Positions 25,945 to 34,975 of a DNA stretch of 64,000 nt are shown here, one piece after another (position 1 is the first letter of the stretch; each line of letters opens with the position of its first letter). The DNA is from Lacticaseibacillus songhuajiangensis (GTDB lineage: Bacteria > Bacillota > Bacilli > Lactobacillales > Lactobacillaceae). The position numbers were made by a program, and so were the translations under genes. Below the pieces are notes generated by a model. The model was given only the letters and a program-made list of their open reading frames with translations, was not told the origin of the DNA and made no database searches. The stretch covers positions 16,321 through 80,320 of the forward strand of contig NZ_RHNR01000005.1 in NCBI RefSeq assembly GCF_003946025.1, given 5' to 3'.

Positions 25945-26771
25945 TACTTATTCCACTTTCCTTCCGTCGTCTTCATCACGTCCCATAGCTGGGTCGTCAT
26001 CTGCTCATAACCCGCGTTGTTCGGGTGGAAGTGATCCTTACCGTAGATGAGGTTGTTGACCGCCTTTTGCTTCTTGGCGGAGCTGGCCTTCTTCTGGCCG
26101 TTCCCCTTGGACAGGACAGAATCGATGTCGACGTAGTACACCTTGTTCAGCGTAGCCAGCGTCTTTTGCGTCTGCTTGTTCCAGCGCTGGACACTGGTCT
26201 GCATCTTGGTGATGTTCGGGAAGTAAACGTAGAACGGGTTGTAAATGCCGAAAACGTAGATCGGCGCATTCGGATTCAGGGCGCGCACATCACTAATCAG
26301 ACTTGTCAGGTGCTTCTGGAAGGTGTTAATCCCCTTGGTGACGTCCTTGGTGTTGATACTGAGCATATTCTTTTGCAACAGGTGCATCAAGTCGTTGCCG
26401 CCAACGGTCATGGTGATGATGTCTGCGTTCTTGACGCTGGTTTGCAGTTTCTTTTGCGTGCGCACCCGCTTTTGAATCTGGCGCGCCGTGTCGCCGGTCA
26501 CCCCGTAGTTACTCGTGGCAACTTTGCGATTGGTGGCCACCTGCATGTCCTGGGCGATGAGCGGCACGTAGCCGCCCTGGTGCGTGGTGTCACCCACCCC
26601 GTGGGTCAGCGAGTCGCCAACCGCCGCGAGGTGGATGGTGCCGCCATCACCGCCATTGCCACTGGTATCGAGTGCCTTGGCTGCCGGCAAACCGCTATTG
26701 AATGCCAGAAACGCCACGATACTGACAACTAGGAACGTCGCAATCCCCGTGATGACTGATTTCAACTTCAT
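25944..26771 (-). CDS. ypmR: SGNH/GDSL hydrolase, YpmR-like
   Basis: A 275-residue exported hydrolase with an N-terminal hydrophobic anchor (about 8-30). SGNH blocks are visible: GDSLTHG with S54, a Gly in block II, VGGNDL (block III) and DHFHPN (Asp-His, block V). It probably hydrolyses an ester on lipids or wall polymers. AGGGAGG lies before the ATG. It is followed without a gap by ypmS. Confidence 0.87.
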   Translation of the reverse strand: MKLKSVITGIATFLVVSIVAFLAFNSGLPAAKALDTSGNGGDGGTIHLAAVGDSLTHGVGDTTHQGGYVPLIAQDMQVATNRKVATSNYGVTGDTARQIQKRVRTQKKLQTSVKNADIITMTVGGNDLMHLLQKNMLSINTKDVTKGINTFQKHLTSLISDVRALNPNAPIYVFGIYNPFYVYFPNITKMQTSVQRWNKQTQKTLATLNKVYYVDIDSVLSKGNGQKKASSAKKQKAVNNLIYGKDHFHPNNAGYEQMTTQLWDVMKTTEGKWNK

Positions 26772-26875
26772 TGTGGCCGCAACCTCCCTTTGTTTAATGC
26801 TCTAACTTTAACACAAAAGGGCCGGAACCAAGGTCCCCGCCCTTCAATGCGCCGCTACAATGCGGTAATTGTCGC

Positions 26876-27718
26876 TTAACCTTCGTAGTACAAAATGGCG
26901 AATGCGCCCTGACCCGCGTGAGTGGCCACAACTGGGGTGGTCGTGCGGACGAGCACTTCAACGCCGGGCAGTGCCTGGCGAATTTCTTCGCCCATCGCCT
27001 GGGCGTCTTCCGGAATGCCCACGTAGGACACGCCGACGCCCTTCACGTCTGGCAACTGGCTCATGGTCTGGATGACTTCATCCTTGAAGGCGCGGATGGT
27101 CTTCATGCCGCGACCCTTCTTGAGAATCTCAAGTTTCCCGTTTTCCATGCTGAGGGTGACCTTGATGTTGAGCAAACTGCCAATCATGCCGGCAGCCTTA
27201 GACAAGCGGCCCCCCTTCACGATGTTGGTCAGATCAACAACGGCCATGCGCAAGGTGGTGTTGGCTTCAACCTGCTTGACCGTGTCGAGGATGGTCGCCA
27301 TTGACGCACCCTGCTCGGCCAACTTAGCGGCTTCAATGACCTGGAAGGACATCGCGCGGTCAGTAAACTCGGAGTCAACGACCGTCACGTCGCCATCAGC
27401 CATCTCGGCTGCCTGACGTGCGGAGTTCACGGTCCCACTCAGGCTCTCCGCCATGAAAATGCCGAGCACAGAACTACCGTCGGCGGTCAACTCGTTAAAC
27501 TTGTCGACCATCGTCCCGATGGCGGGCTGACTGGTTGTCGGCAAGGAATTACTGTTGTTCATCTTCTCGACGAATTCGTCGCGCTGGATGGTCACACCGT
27601 CCACGTAGACAGTGTTGTCAATCATAATACTCAGGGGAATCACCGTGACGTCGTACTGTTTTATTTCTTCCGGCGTCATCTGGACAGATGAATCGGTGAC
27701 TACTTTAATCTTGGTCAT
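26876..27718 (-). CDS. DegV family fatty-acid-binding protein
   Basis: A 280-residue DegV-fold protein (VVTDSSVQMTPEEI at the N-terminus, LPTTSQPAIG, and the GGRLSKAAGMIGSLLNIK lid region). Members bind a fatty acid and some act as FakB partners of the FakA kinase in fatty-acid uptake. No fakA is next to it. The ribosome site is weak. It is monocistronic. Confidence 0.88.
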   Translation of the reverse strand: MTKIKVVTDSSVQMTPEEIKQYDVTVIPLSIMIDNTVYVDGVTIQRDEFVEKMNNSNSLPTTSQPAIGTMVDKFNELTADGSSVLGIFMAESLSGTVNSARQAAEMADGDVTVVDSEFTDRAMSFQVIEAAKLAEQGASMATILDTVKQVEANTTLRMAVVDLTNIVKGGRLSKAAGMIGSLLNIKVTLSMENGKLEILKKGRGMKTIRAFKDEVIQTMSQLPDVKGVGVSYVGIPEDAQAMGEEIRQALPGVEVLVRTTTPVVATHAGQGAFAILYYEG

Positions 27719-27910
27719 CTGGAAGCCACGCTTTCTTTTTAAGTTCTTTCTTTAAATCGTTCACGGATAATTATAACGAACCCGCCGGAAAAATCATAGT
27801 GGCTTTAATGTTCCTTATCATATAGTTTTTAAGACTAGATGTGCTTGACTTAGTTTTGAGAACCAGATAGTATGTAGTCAGACATGAAAAGGCATACGGG
27901 GGTCAGCAAA

Positions 27911-28561
27911 ATGCAACTCACAACAAACATTCACAGCAAACGCTACAGTATTCTCAACGAACTCTGGAGCGCCGTCACGCACGGCGTCGGCATCCTCTTC
28001 GCAGTAACCGCGCTGGTTTTGCTTGCGGTGCGCGCAGTCCAGGTGGGCGGCGCCGTGCGAATTGTATCCTTTGTCGGCTTCGGGGTGGCGCTAATTATCC
28101 TCTACACCGCCTCCACCCTGTTCCACGCGCTGTACTTCACGAAGGCTAAGCACGTGCTGCAGGTACTGGATCACTCCGGCGTCTTCGTCCTGATTGCCGG
28201 CTCCTACCTGCCCTACTGCTTAGTCGCCATCGGCGGCACGCTGGGCACGGTACTGCTAGCCACCATCTGGACGCTGTGTGCGGCAGGCATCATCATGGAT
28301 TGCTTCTTCGTCGGCCGTTTCAAAAAGCTGGAAGTTGCCATCTACATTTTGCTCGGCTGGATGTGCCTGATTGCCATGGAGCCGCTCTGGGTGCACCTCG
28401 GCGCTATCGGCTTCTTCCTGCTCCTGGCGGGCGGGTTGTGCTACACGATTGGCGCACTGCTGTACACGCAGAAGAACATTCCTTACATCCACGTAATCTG
28501 GCACCTGTTCGTTCTCGCCGGATCGGTGTGCATGTTCATTTCCATCTACTTGTTTGTCTAA
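27911..28561 (+). CDS. Hemolysin III / PAQR-type membrane protein
   Basis: A 216-residue seven-helix protein of the YqfA/hemolysin III family. ELWSAVTHGVG, STLFHALYF and HVIWHLFVLAGSV supply the conserved histidines and serine of the PAQR metal site. An in-frame ATG at 27884 lacks a ribosome site, while GGGGGTC precedes the ATG at 27911. Function in bacteria is unclear; hydrolase activity has been suggested for the superfamily. A strong terminator follows. Confidence 0.87.
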   Translation: MQLTTNIHSKRYSILNELWSAVTHGVGILFAVTALVLLAVRAVQVGGAVRIVSFVGFGVALIILYTASTLFHALYFTKAKHVLQVLDHSGVFVLIAGSYLPYCLVAIGGTLGTVLLATIWTLCAAGIIMDCFFVGRFKKLEVAIYILLGWMCLIAMEPLWVHLGAIGFFLLLAGGLCYTIGALLYTQKNIPYIHVIWHLFVLAGSVCMFISIYLFV

Positions 28562-28569
28562 TCACCGCA

Positions 28570-28604
28570 AAGAAGCGCCCACACAGTTGTGTGGGCGCTT
28601 CTTT
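28570..28604 (+). terminator. Terminator of the hemolysin III gene
   Basis: AAGAAGCGCCCACACA and TGTGTGGGCGCTTCTT form a near-perfect stem ending in T bases, directly before the composite element. Confidence 0.85.
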
Positions 28605-28609
28605 ATGCT

Positions 28610-29489
28610 GTGCTTCAGCGTATGCATTTCAGTGACGAAGTCACATCGGGCCTCTTTGATGTTTTCATACCGCCGCAAGGCGGTGGGTCGGCAACTCCAG
28701 CGTGAGTGCGCTTGGGCTGCGCTCTGGTGAACTACGTCGGGCGGGACCGCTTCAGGCGGCCCTACGGTGTCCGTCTCACTACGCGCTAAAGCGCGAGGTC
28801 GACTGGCTTCGCCATCTTCCGCTGGCAGATTTGCCGCAAACCGGCGTCAAATCTGCGCTCCTGAGATAATCTGCAGTGTACACCCGGCAAGACCCATGCC
28901 GGGCATACACTGCAGATTATCTTGTCGCCCGACTCCGTTCCCTTCGCTGCGCCCAAGCACACTCACGCCTCCATGGCCGACACGTAACTAGGCAGAAAAT
29001 ACTGCGCTAACCTTTGGCTACAGCTAGGCAATGACTGTCTTCTGCACTTAGAAAGGCAGCGGCAGCCGTATTCACCATGTTCGTAAAGGCAGTTGAATCG
29101 CTCGCCGTAATCGCATTTCTCATTACGTATCCGTCTATGGCTGGTATTCCCGCTAGTGTAGTCTGAAACTTCCACCACCAGAGTATTGTTGTAGCACTTA
29201 GGGACTGGGGTGAATTGGTGGAACACTCGCGGGCAGGTGACGCGAAAAGAACAGGCAGACCCATGGCAACCGGCGATAGCCGTTTTACCATGGGTCTGCC
29301 TGTTCGGGGTGAACCTTTTTGACGTGGGTTTCGGCAAAAAGTTCAGCGGTAGCCTGGCTTGCCAGGCGTGAGCGACCCCGCGTTACCTGCCCGTGAGTGT
29401 GGAACCAATTTGCCCCAGGCCCGACCTTCGGTCAATTTTCACAGCAGCCATCCTTGCGGATGGTATTTTCAATCCTTACGCTGACGGAC
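28610..29489. repeat. Composite structured element, copy 1 (type I forward, type II reverse)
   Basis: An 880-bp gene-free stretch between convergent genes. The right end is GTCCGTCAGCGTAAG on the minus strand (29475-29489), and the left end is a degenerate form (GTGCTTCAGCGTATG, 28610-28624). The left half (type I) has a hairpin GCAGATTTG/CAAATCTGC with loop CCGCAAACCGGCGT (28825-28856), then a 17-bp hairpin (28864-28922), inside an outer stem. The right half (type II) has an 18-bp perfect stem (29249-29266 with 29288-29305), a hairpin with loop CCGAAACCCACGT, a P2 stem of 21 positions (29224-29244 with 29379-29399) and a P1 stem (29207-29218 with 29405-29416). Copy 2 at 54113 is the same arrangement inverted. 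Confidence 0.8.
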
Positions 29490-29493
29490 AACT

Positions 29494-31386
29494 CTAGTTC
29501 ACGTACTCGTCGAGTTCGAGGTACCGATTCATGAGCTCGTCTTGCTTGGCGTTCGCCTCGTCGAGCTGCTTTTGCAGCTCAGCCAGCTTACCGTAGTCAT
29601 CCCCGTTAGCTTGCATATCGGCGTTGATCTGGGTGATCTCCTCGTCCAGCTTGTCAATCTGCGGCATCAGGGTGTCGTACTCTTTTTGCTCCATGTAGGT
29701 CAGCTTGACCTTCTTCTTCGGCGCTTCCGGTTCAGCAGGCGCTGCTTCCTGCTTCTTAGGTGCCTCCATTGTCGCCGCTTCCTTACCAGCGTCGGCCTGT
29801 TTTTGCAGGTAATCGGTGAACATGCCGCGAGCCTGTTCAATTTTGCCATTGCCGTCAAAAATCAGGAGCTCATCGGCAACCTTGTCCAGGAAGTAACGGT
29901 CATGGGAAACCGTGATGACGGTGCCGGGGAACGTCTCGAGGTAGTTTTCCAGTACGGTCAGCGTCGCAATATCTAAGTCGTTGGTTGGTTCGTCCAGTAG
30001 CAGAACGTTCGGTTCGTGCATCAGCACTTGCAGCAGGTACAAACGCCGCTGCTCCCCACCAGACAGGCGCTCAATCAGCGTGCCGTGGCTTTCGCGTGGG
30101 AACAGGAAGGCATCGAGCAACTGGGTGACCGTCATGTGTTCCCCGTTGGCGTTGGTAATGCCCTCGCTGACGGACTGCAAGTAGCTAATCACCCGCATCT
30201 TCTGGTCGAGCTGCGGCATCTTTTGCCGGTAGTAACCGATGCGCACCGTTTCGCCAACGTCGATGATCCCGTCATCGGGTTTGAGGTCGCCGGCAATCAG
30301 GTTGAGCAGGGAGGACTTCCCGGCTCCGTTGATGCCGCTAATCCCGATGCGCGTGTTGCGCTGAATCAGGTAACTGAAGTCGTTCAGGATGACGTGCGTG
30401 CCCAGCTTCAGGCTCGCGTGGTGAATCTCGACAACCTTCTTACCCAGGTGCGTACCGCCAACAGAGATGTCCACGGTCTTGGCCTCAGGGGCCACGGTGC
30501 CAGCCTTCATCTCATCAAAACGCTTGATCCGGGCATTTTGCTTCGTGCTCCGCGCGTGCGCACCCTCGCGCATCCAGGCCAATTCGTGCTTGTAGAGCTG
30601 TGCCTGCTTATGGGCCGCAGCTGTTTCGCGCTCGACCTGATCGGCCTTTTGCTCAACGTATGCTTGGTAGTTACCGGGGAAGATGCCGAGTTGCCCCTTA
30701 TCGAGCTCAAAAATCTGGTTGGCCACATGGTCCAAGAAGTAGCGGTCATGGGTCACGACCAGCAGTGCGCCCTTGTATGCAGCCAGGTACTTCTCCAGCC
30801 AGGCAATGGAGTCGAAATCCAGGTGGTTAGTTGGCTCGTCCAGCATCAGCAGGTCTGGTTTTTCAATCAGCACCTGCGCCAGGCCGACACGCTTTTGCTG
30901 GCCACCAGACAAGCTGCCCACGCGCTGACTAAGGTCGTCAATATGCAGCTGGGTCAGAATCGTCTTGATGTCGGTTTCAACGTCCCAGGCGTCCAGCTGC
31001 CCCATCTTGGTTTCGGCCCGCTCGTATTTGGCCTGAACGGCTTCGTCCAGCGGGTTCTGGGTATACTCGTCCATCACCCGCTCGTACTCGCGAATCGCCT
31101 GGAAAACGGGCGAACTGCCGCCGTACACGGCATCCATAATGCTGGCGTCCATATCCAGCTGCGGCTTTTGCGCCAGGTAGGCGATGCTGTAGCTTTTAGG
31201 CGTCTGAATGTCCGCATGGTCAAAAGGTTCCCGGCCGGACAAGCCCTGCAGCAGGGTGGTCTTCCCCGTCCCGTTGACCCCAATCAGCCCGATGCGGTCC
31301 CCTTCGTTAATCAGAAAGTCGACATTATCGAGTAAGGTCTTATCACCATATGTCTTTGATACACCATTCGCAGTTAAAGTCTGCAC
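29494..31386 (-). CDS. ABC-F family ATPase, YfmR/Uup-like
   Basis: A 630-residue protein with two ABC domains and no membrane part. Walker A motifs are GVNGTGKTT and GINGAGKSS; signatures are LSGGQQKR and LSGGEQRR, each followed by LDEPTN. A charged linker (about 235-300) joins them. The C-terminal coiled coil (about 560-630, MEQKEYDTLMPQIDKLDEEI) marks the Uup/YfmR group, which acts on stalled ribosomes or DNA. GTG start with GGGGAAT upstream. No separate terminator; the composite element begins 4 bases after the stop. Confidence 0.9.
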   Translation of the reverse strand: MQTLTANGVSKTYGDKTLLDNVDFLINEGDRIGLIGVNGTGKTTLLQGLSGREPFDHADIQTPKSYSIAYLAQKPQLDMDASIMDAVYGGSSPVFQAIREYERVMDEYTQNPLDEAVQAKYERAETKMGQLDAWDVETDIKTILTQLHIDDLSQRVGSLSGGQQKRVGLAQVLIEKPDLLMLDEPTNHLDFDSIAWLEKYLAAYKGALLVVTHDRYFLDHVANQIFELDKGQLGIFPGNYQAYVEQKADQVERETAAAHKQAQLYKHELAWMREGAHARSTKQNARIKRFDEMKAGTVAPEAKTVDISVGGTHLGKKVVEIHHASLKLGTHVILNDFSYLIQRNTRIGISGINGAGKSSLLNLIAGDLKPDDGIIDVGETVRIGYYRQKMPQLDQKMRVISYLQSVSEGITNANGEHMTVTQLLDAFLFPRESHGTLIERLSGGEQRRLYLLQVLMHEPNVLLLDEPTNDLDIATLTVLENYLETFPGTVITVSHDRYFLDKVADELLIFDGNGKIEQARGMFTDYLQKQADAGKEAATMEAPKKQEAAPAEPEAPKKKVKLTYMEQKEYDTLMPQIDKLDEEITQINADMQANGDDYGKLAELQKQLDEANAKQDELMNRYLELDEYVN

Positions 31387-31402
31387 GTTTTATTCCCCAA
31401 AT

Positions 31403-32587
31403 CTAATTTTTAATTGTAGCTAGCAGCGCAGCGCGGTCGTTCGGTAGCTTACCCGCAACGACGGCCTGCACCATTTTGGCCAAGGTCTGCCCCATTTCGC
31501 GGCCCGGCTTAAAACCGGCCTGGATGAGGTCGCCGCCGTTTACGGCCAGTTCCTTAGCACTCTTAATGCTCAGCGCGTCATAGCGCGTCTGCACGGCCGC
31601 CTGGTCAAATCCAGGTGCCAGCAGTTGCGCCGCCTCCAGCGCCACAGCTAGTGCGGGCTGGCCGCACTGGAACAACGCCCAGTTATCGGCAGTATCATTC
31701 AGCAATGCCGGCAAAATGCGCTGGGCTGCCTGCACCTCGGCGGACAAGTTATTGGCCTGTTTCCACTTCTTCATGAACGCAGCGGCCGGCGTATCCAGCA
31801 AGTACACCAGAAGTGCCCACGCCGCGCCTGGCTGTTGCAACTGCTGATCCGGCAACGCCTCGTAGCTTGTCAGCGCCGCACCGCCGTCGGCAAGTCCGGG
31901 ACAGTAACGGTAGAGTTCAGACTGAATGAAACTGGTCAGGCCGGCGCTGCGCTTGATGCCCAGCAGCAGGCGGATGAACTCTGCCGCAATCCGCTCGGTC
32001 GCAATGTGTTGCAACAATGGCGCGTTGTCCTTGAGGGCGCGCGCCGTCTGCTCTTCCAGCTGGAAACCCAGCTGACTTTCAAACCGTACCGCGCGCATCA
32101 TCCGCAGTGCGTCTTCGTGGAAGCGGTCGTGGGCGTTGCCCACCGCCCGCAGCAAGTGCGCATCCAGGTCCTGTAGACCGCCAAAATTATCAATGATGGT
32201 GCCATCGTGACGAGCGGCCAGCGCATTAATGGTGAAGTCACGGCGCAGCTGGTCTTCCTTGAGCGAACGCACGAAAGTCACCTGGTCCGGGCGCCGGAAG
32301 TCCTGGTAACCCGTCTCGGTCCGGAAGGTGGTAATCTCATAGCCGTGGCCGTGGTCGAGCACGGTCACCGTGCCGTGCTGAATGCCGGTATCCACGGTGC
32401 GCTTGAAGATTTGCTTCACCTCCTGCGGGTAGGCGGAAGTGGCAATGTCAACGTCGTGAATCGGCAGGTCGAGCAAAGCATCACGGACACAGCCGCCGAC
32501 AAAATACGCCTCAAAGCCCGCGGCCTCGATTTGTTTCAAAATGGGAATTGCCGCTTGAAATTCTGGATGCCGTAAATCTACCTGCAC
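31403..32587 (-). CDS. cca: CCA tRNA nucleotidyltransferase
   Basis: A 394-residue class II CCA-adding enzyme. GGCVRDALL and the catalytic DVDIATSA lie at about 27-48, [10 protein letters not shown] and ERIAAEF follow, and a C-terminal helical body completes the usual length. It adds or repairs CCA at tRNA ends. GTG start with GGAGTG upstream. It is followed 16 bases later by the ABC-F gene. Confidence 0.92.
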   Translation of the reverse strand: MQVDLRHPEFQAAIPILKQIEAAGFEAYFVGGCVRDALLDLPIHDVDIATSAYPQEVKQIFKRTVDTGIQHGTVTVLDHGHGYEITTFRTETGYQDFRRPDQVTFVRSLKEDQLRRDFTINALAARHDGTIIDNFGGLQDLDAHLLRAVGNAHDRFHEDALRMMRAVRFESQLGFQLEEQTARALKDNAPLLQHIATERIAAEFIRLLLGIKRSAGLTSFIQSELYRYCPGLADGGAALTSYEALPDQQLQQPGAAWALLVYLLDTPAAAFMKKWKQANNLSAEVQAAQRILPALLNDTADNWALFQCGQPALAVALEAAQLLAPGFDQAAVQTRYDALSIKSAKELAVNGGDLIQAGFKPGREMGQTLAKMVQAVVAGKLPNDRAALLATIKN

Positions 32588-32673
32588 GTTCCTACACTCC
32601 TGTTCGTTTCGTCACTACCGCGTCACTATGTAAAGCACACGCACGCCCTTCGCAGCGTTCGTGCGGCGTCTTT

Positions 32674-33936
32674 TTAATACTGATTACCCTTCAATTCGTC
32701 CAAACGTTCTTGGGCCTCATAATCATCTGGCTCCAAACTCGTCAGGCGGCTAAGCGCAGCCTCTTCTTCGGCCTTGGCCGCCGTCGTCCGGAAGAAGCTG
32801 GCGATGTCGCGTAAGAACTCAGGCCGGTCCTGGAAAGTCCGGAACGCTAGCAGGTAATTCCCGCGAGCGCCATCGTAGTCTTCCAGTGCGGCCTGACTGC
32901 GCGCCAGGTTCCAATAAAGTTGTGGGTCACTTGAGCCGTTATCGTCGAGGTCCTTCAGGAACTCACTGTTCTCCTCATGGCGATCCTGAGCAATCAAGAA
33001 GTTACTCCAAGCCAGAATGCTGTGCTGGTTCTCGGGGTCAAGGCCAAGTGCAGACTGCAGATATTGCTCCCCGAGCTCGTTGTCGCCAAAACTCAGCGCG
33101 AGCTGCGCCCCAATGGCGAAGAGATCTTCATTGGTGTCATCGTAAGCAAGCCCCGCCTGCACCGTCTTGAGTGCCAATTCCGGCGTACCGTTCTCACGTT
33201 CGGCCCGCGCCAATGGCAGGTAGGCGTTGGTGAAAGACGAGTCCTGGTCAACCACCGCCTGCAAGGCATCAACCGCCTTCTGGTAGTCCTTCAGCTGCAG
33301 GTAAAGTGCACCGAGTTGAAAACGGTCGGCGATTGGCAGTTCGCCGTATTCCTCATAAACGCTGACCGCATCTTCATAGCGGCCGGTATTGGCCAGACTA
33401 GCCGCGTAGCGCAGTTTAACCGCAACATCCGCCACAGTGTCCACACCCTTTTGCAAAAGGTCCAGATAAGCCGCAGCGGCCGTCTCGAAGTGGCCCCAGG
33501 CAAACTCAAGCTCACCAAGCGCAAAGCCGATGACCGGTTCGTCTGGATCCAGGCGCTGAGCTTCGAGCAACTTTTGCTCACTAACTTCGTATAAACCTAG
33601 TGTCTGGTAAACGTCAGCTGTGGCGAGCAGTGCCTGTTCGTAGTTGGGGTCGTCTTGCCCAACACGGGACAAGTAGTCAAGTGCCTTGTCAGTGTCACCG
33701 TCAGCGACCGCAATGTCGGCTAACGCAGTGAGCACGCTGGTCTCGTCTGGGTACTTACCCGCCAGTTCCTGGTACAGGCGCTTCGCGTAGCCCGTGAAGC
33801 CGTACGCGTACAGTTCTTCAGCCAAGTTGAACTTGGTTTCGTCATCGTCGTTGGCGAGCACCTTCGTGAAAAGGTCACTCACACTATCCATTTCGCCCTG
33901 TTCGAGCTTATCAAGCAACTGTTCCGAATAAGACAT
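32674..33936 (-). CDS. Tetratricopeptide repeat protein
   Basis: A 420-residue acidic protein of at least ten TPR-like helix pairs (for example YEQALLATADVYQTLGLYEV and PELALKTVQAGLAYDDTNED). It matches the TPR protein commonly found between cca and hup in lactobacilli and bacilli (YpiA-like). Binding partner unknown. CAAGGAGG before the ATG at 33936 sets the start. The 500 bases upstream hold tandem hairpin repeats. Confidence 0.82.
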   Translation of the reverse strand: MSYSEQLLDKLEQGEMDSVSDLFTKVLANDDDETKFNLAEELYAYGFTGYAKRLYQELAGKYPDETSVLTALADIAVADGDTDKALDYLSRVGQDDPNYEQALLATADVYQTLGLYEVSEQKLLEAQRLDPDEPVIGFALGELEFAWGHFETAAAAYLDLLQKGVDTVADVAVKLRYAASLANTGRYEDAVSVYEEYGELPIADRFQLGALYLQLKDYQKAVDALQAVVDQDSSFTNAYLPLARAERENGTPELALKTVQAGLAYDDTNEDLFAIGAQLALSFGDNELGEQYLQSALGLDPENQHSILAWSNFLIAQDRHEENSEFLKDLDDNGSSDPQLYWNLARSQAALEDYDGARGNYLLAFRTFQDRPEFLRDIASFFRTTAAKAEEEAALSRLTSLEPDDYEAQERLDELKGNQY

Positions 33937-33989
33937 ACTTGGCCTCCTTGAATACATTCAGTTATAACTTTAACGCATCCCGCGCGGTT

Positions 33990-34396
33990 TGACTACCAAT
34001 GCGGGCGCGGACAAAATGCGGGTGGTGGCCGGGTCAGTCGTGTACTGACGTAACTGCGCAGTCGCGCGCCAAAGGGCAGGTCCCGCTGCGATGTCCAGAG
34101 CTCTATGCGCTAAAGCGCTGAGAGCTCTTGGCTAGCACGTAAATCACGCCCACCATAAAACCTAAACCCGGGTTTTACTGTCACTTTACTGCGCAGTCGC
34201 GCGATAAAGGGCAGGCCCCTAGTATGTAAACAGCTCCCACCTAAAAGCCTAAGTCCGGGCTTACACGCTCCCGTTACTGCGCAGTCGCGCACCAAAGGGC
34301 AGGTCCCTAGCACGTAGGTCACGCTCACCATAAAACCTAAACCCGGGTTTTACGGTGAGCGTGGCCTACGTGACGGGACCTAACCGCCCTTTGGTG
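33990..34396. repeat. Tandem hairpin repeats between the TPR gene and hup
   Basis: The 15-mer ACTGCGCAGTCGCGC occurs at 34053, 34188 and 34276, each followed by an AAAGGGCAGG block. The units also share AAACCTAAACCCGGG-type loops. Unit 3 is part of a 107-bp nested hairpin: 34290-34300 pairs with 34386-34396, and CACGCTCACC (34320-34329) with 34354-34363. Unit 1 contains an inserted AGAGCTCT stem-loop with a TTTA loop. No gene is supported. These repeats share no head sequence with the 0.9-kb composite element. Confidence 0.7.
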
Positions 34397-34410
34397 CAGC
34401 CTAGCCAACA

Positions 34411-34440
34411 AAAGAGGCCAGAACCTAAGTCCTGACCTCT
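34411..34440 (-). terminator. Terminator of hup
   Basis: On the minus strand AGAGGTCAG and CTGGCCTCT pair and TTTTG follows. Confidence 0.72.
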
Positions 34441-34470
34441 CTGCCGTAATTATTACATCTACCGTTCGTT

Positions 34471-34746
34471 TTACTTAACGGCGTCCTTCAATGCCTTACC
34501 AGGCTTGAATGCTGGGACCTTAGATGCAGGAATTTCGATTTCGTCACCGGTCTGCGGGTTGCGACCCTTACGGGCAGCGCGTTCGCGGACTTCGAAGTTA
34601 CCAAAACCGATGAGCTGAACCTTTTCACCCTTTGCAAGGCTGGTCTGAATGCTGCTGAATACTGCATCAACTGCAGCAGTAGCATCCTTCTTGGTCAAGC
34701 CGGTTGCGGTAGCAACGCTTTCGATAAGTTCTGCTTTGTTAGCCAA
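34471..34746 (-). CDS. hup: DNA-binding protein HU
   Basis: A 91-residue HU protein ([40 protein letters not shown] with the DNA-binding arm). It compacts and bends DNA as a dimer. The start codon is TTG (34744-34746) with a strong GGAGGTG site, unusual for an abundant protein. It has its own promoter and terminator. Confidence 0.95.
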   Translation of the reverse strand: MANKAELIESVATATGLTKKDATAAVDAVFSSIQTSLAKGEKVQLIGFGNFEVRERAARKGRNPQTGDEIEIPASKVPAFKPGKALKDAVK

Positions 34747-34864
34747 ATTATTTCACCTCCGTGCGATTAGATGCGTGAACACCCAAACATGCCCACTTGA
34801 TAGTGGTTCAAGAATGAGGAAATAATGAAAACCGAAGCATCACCATTTCATTCGTTAAGATAGC

Positions 34865-34900
34865 ATAGGAACGGCGTCGTAGCAAGGGTTTTCGCACTTT
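34865..34900 (-). promoter_or_regulatory. Promoter of hup
   Basis: On the minus strand TTGCTA and TATCTT are 17 bases apart, about 110 bases upstream of the TTG start. Confidence 0.55.
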
Positions 34901-34975
34901 TCGTTCAAAAAAACGTGAATTTTTTTGTTATACGACATGCTTGTTACGTTTGTTACAAAATGACGTCTTTTCCCC

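Noticed and set aside
28963..29337. 124-codon minus-strand ORF inside composite element copy 1
   Set aside because: It runs through paired stems, has no ribosome site and no counterpart in copy 2.
28610..29489. Retron or group II intron
   Set aside because: No reverse transcriptase gene in or near either copy, and no intron domain V-like sequence was recognised.
30016..31335. 439-codon plus-strand ORF opposite the ABC-F gene
   Set aside because: Shadow of the minus-strand frame with its ABC motifs.
34053..34290. CRISPR array
   Set aside because: Repeat spacing is irregular (135 and 88 bases), the intervening sequences are similar to each other, and no cas gene is present.
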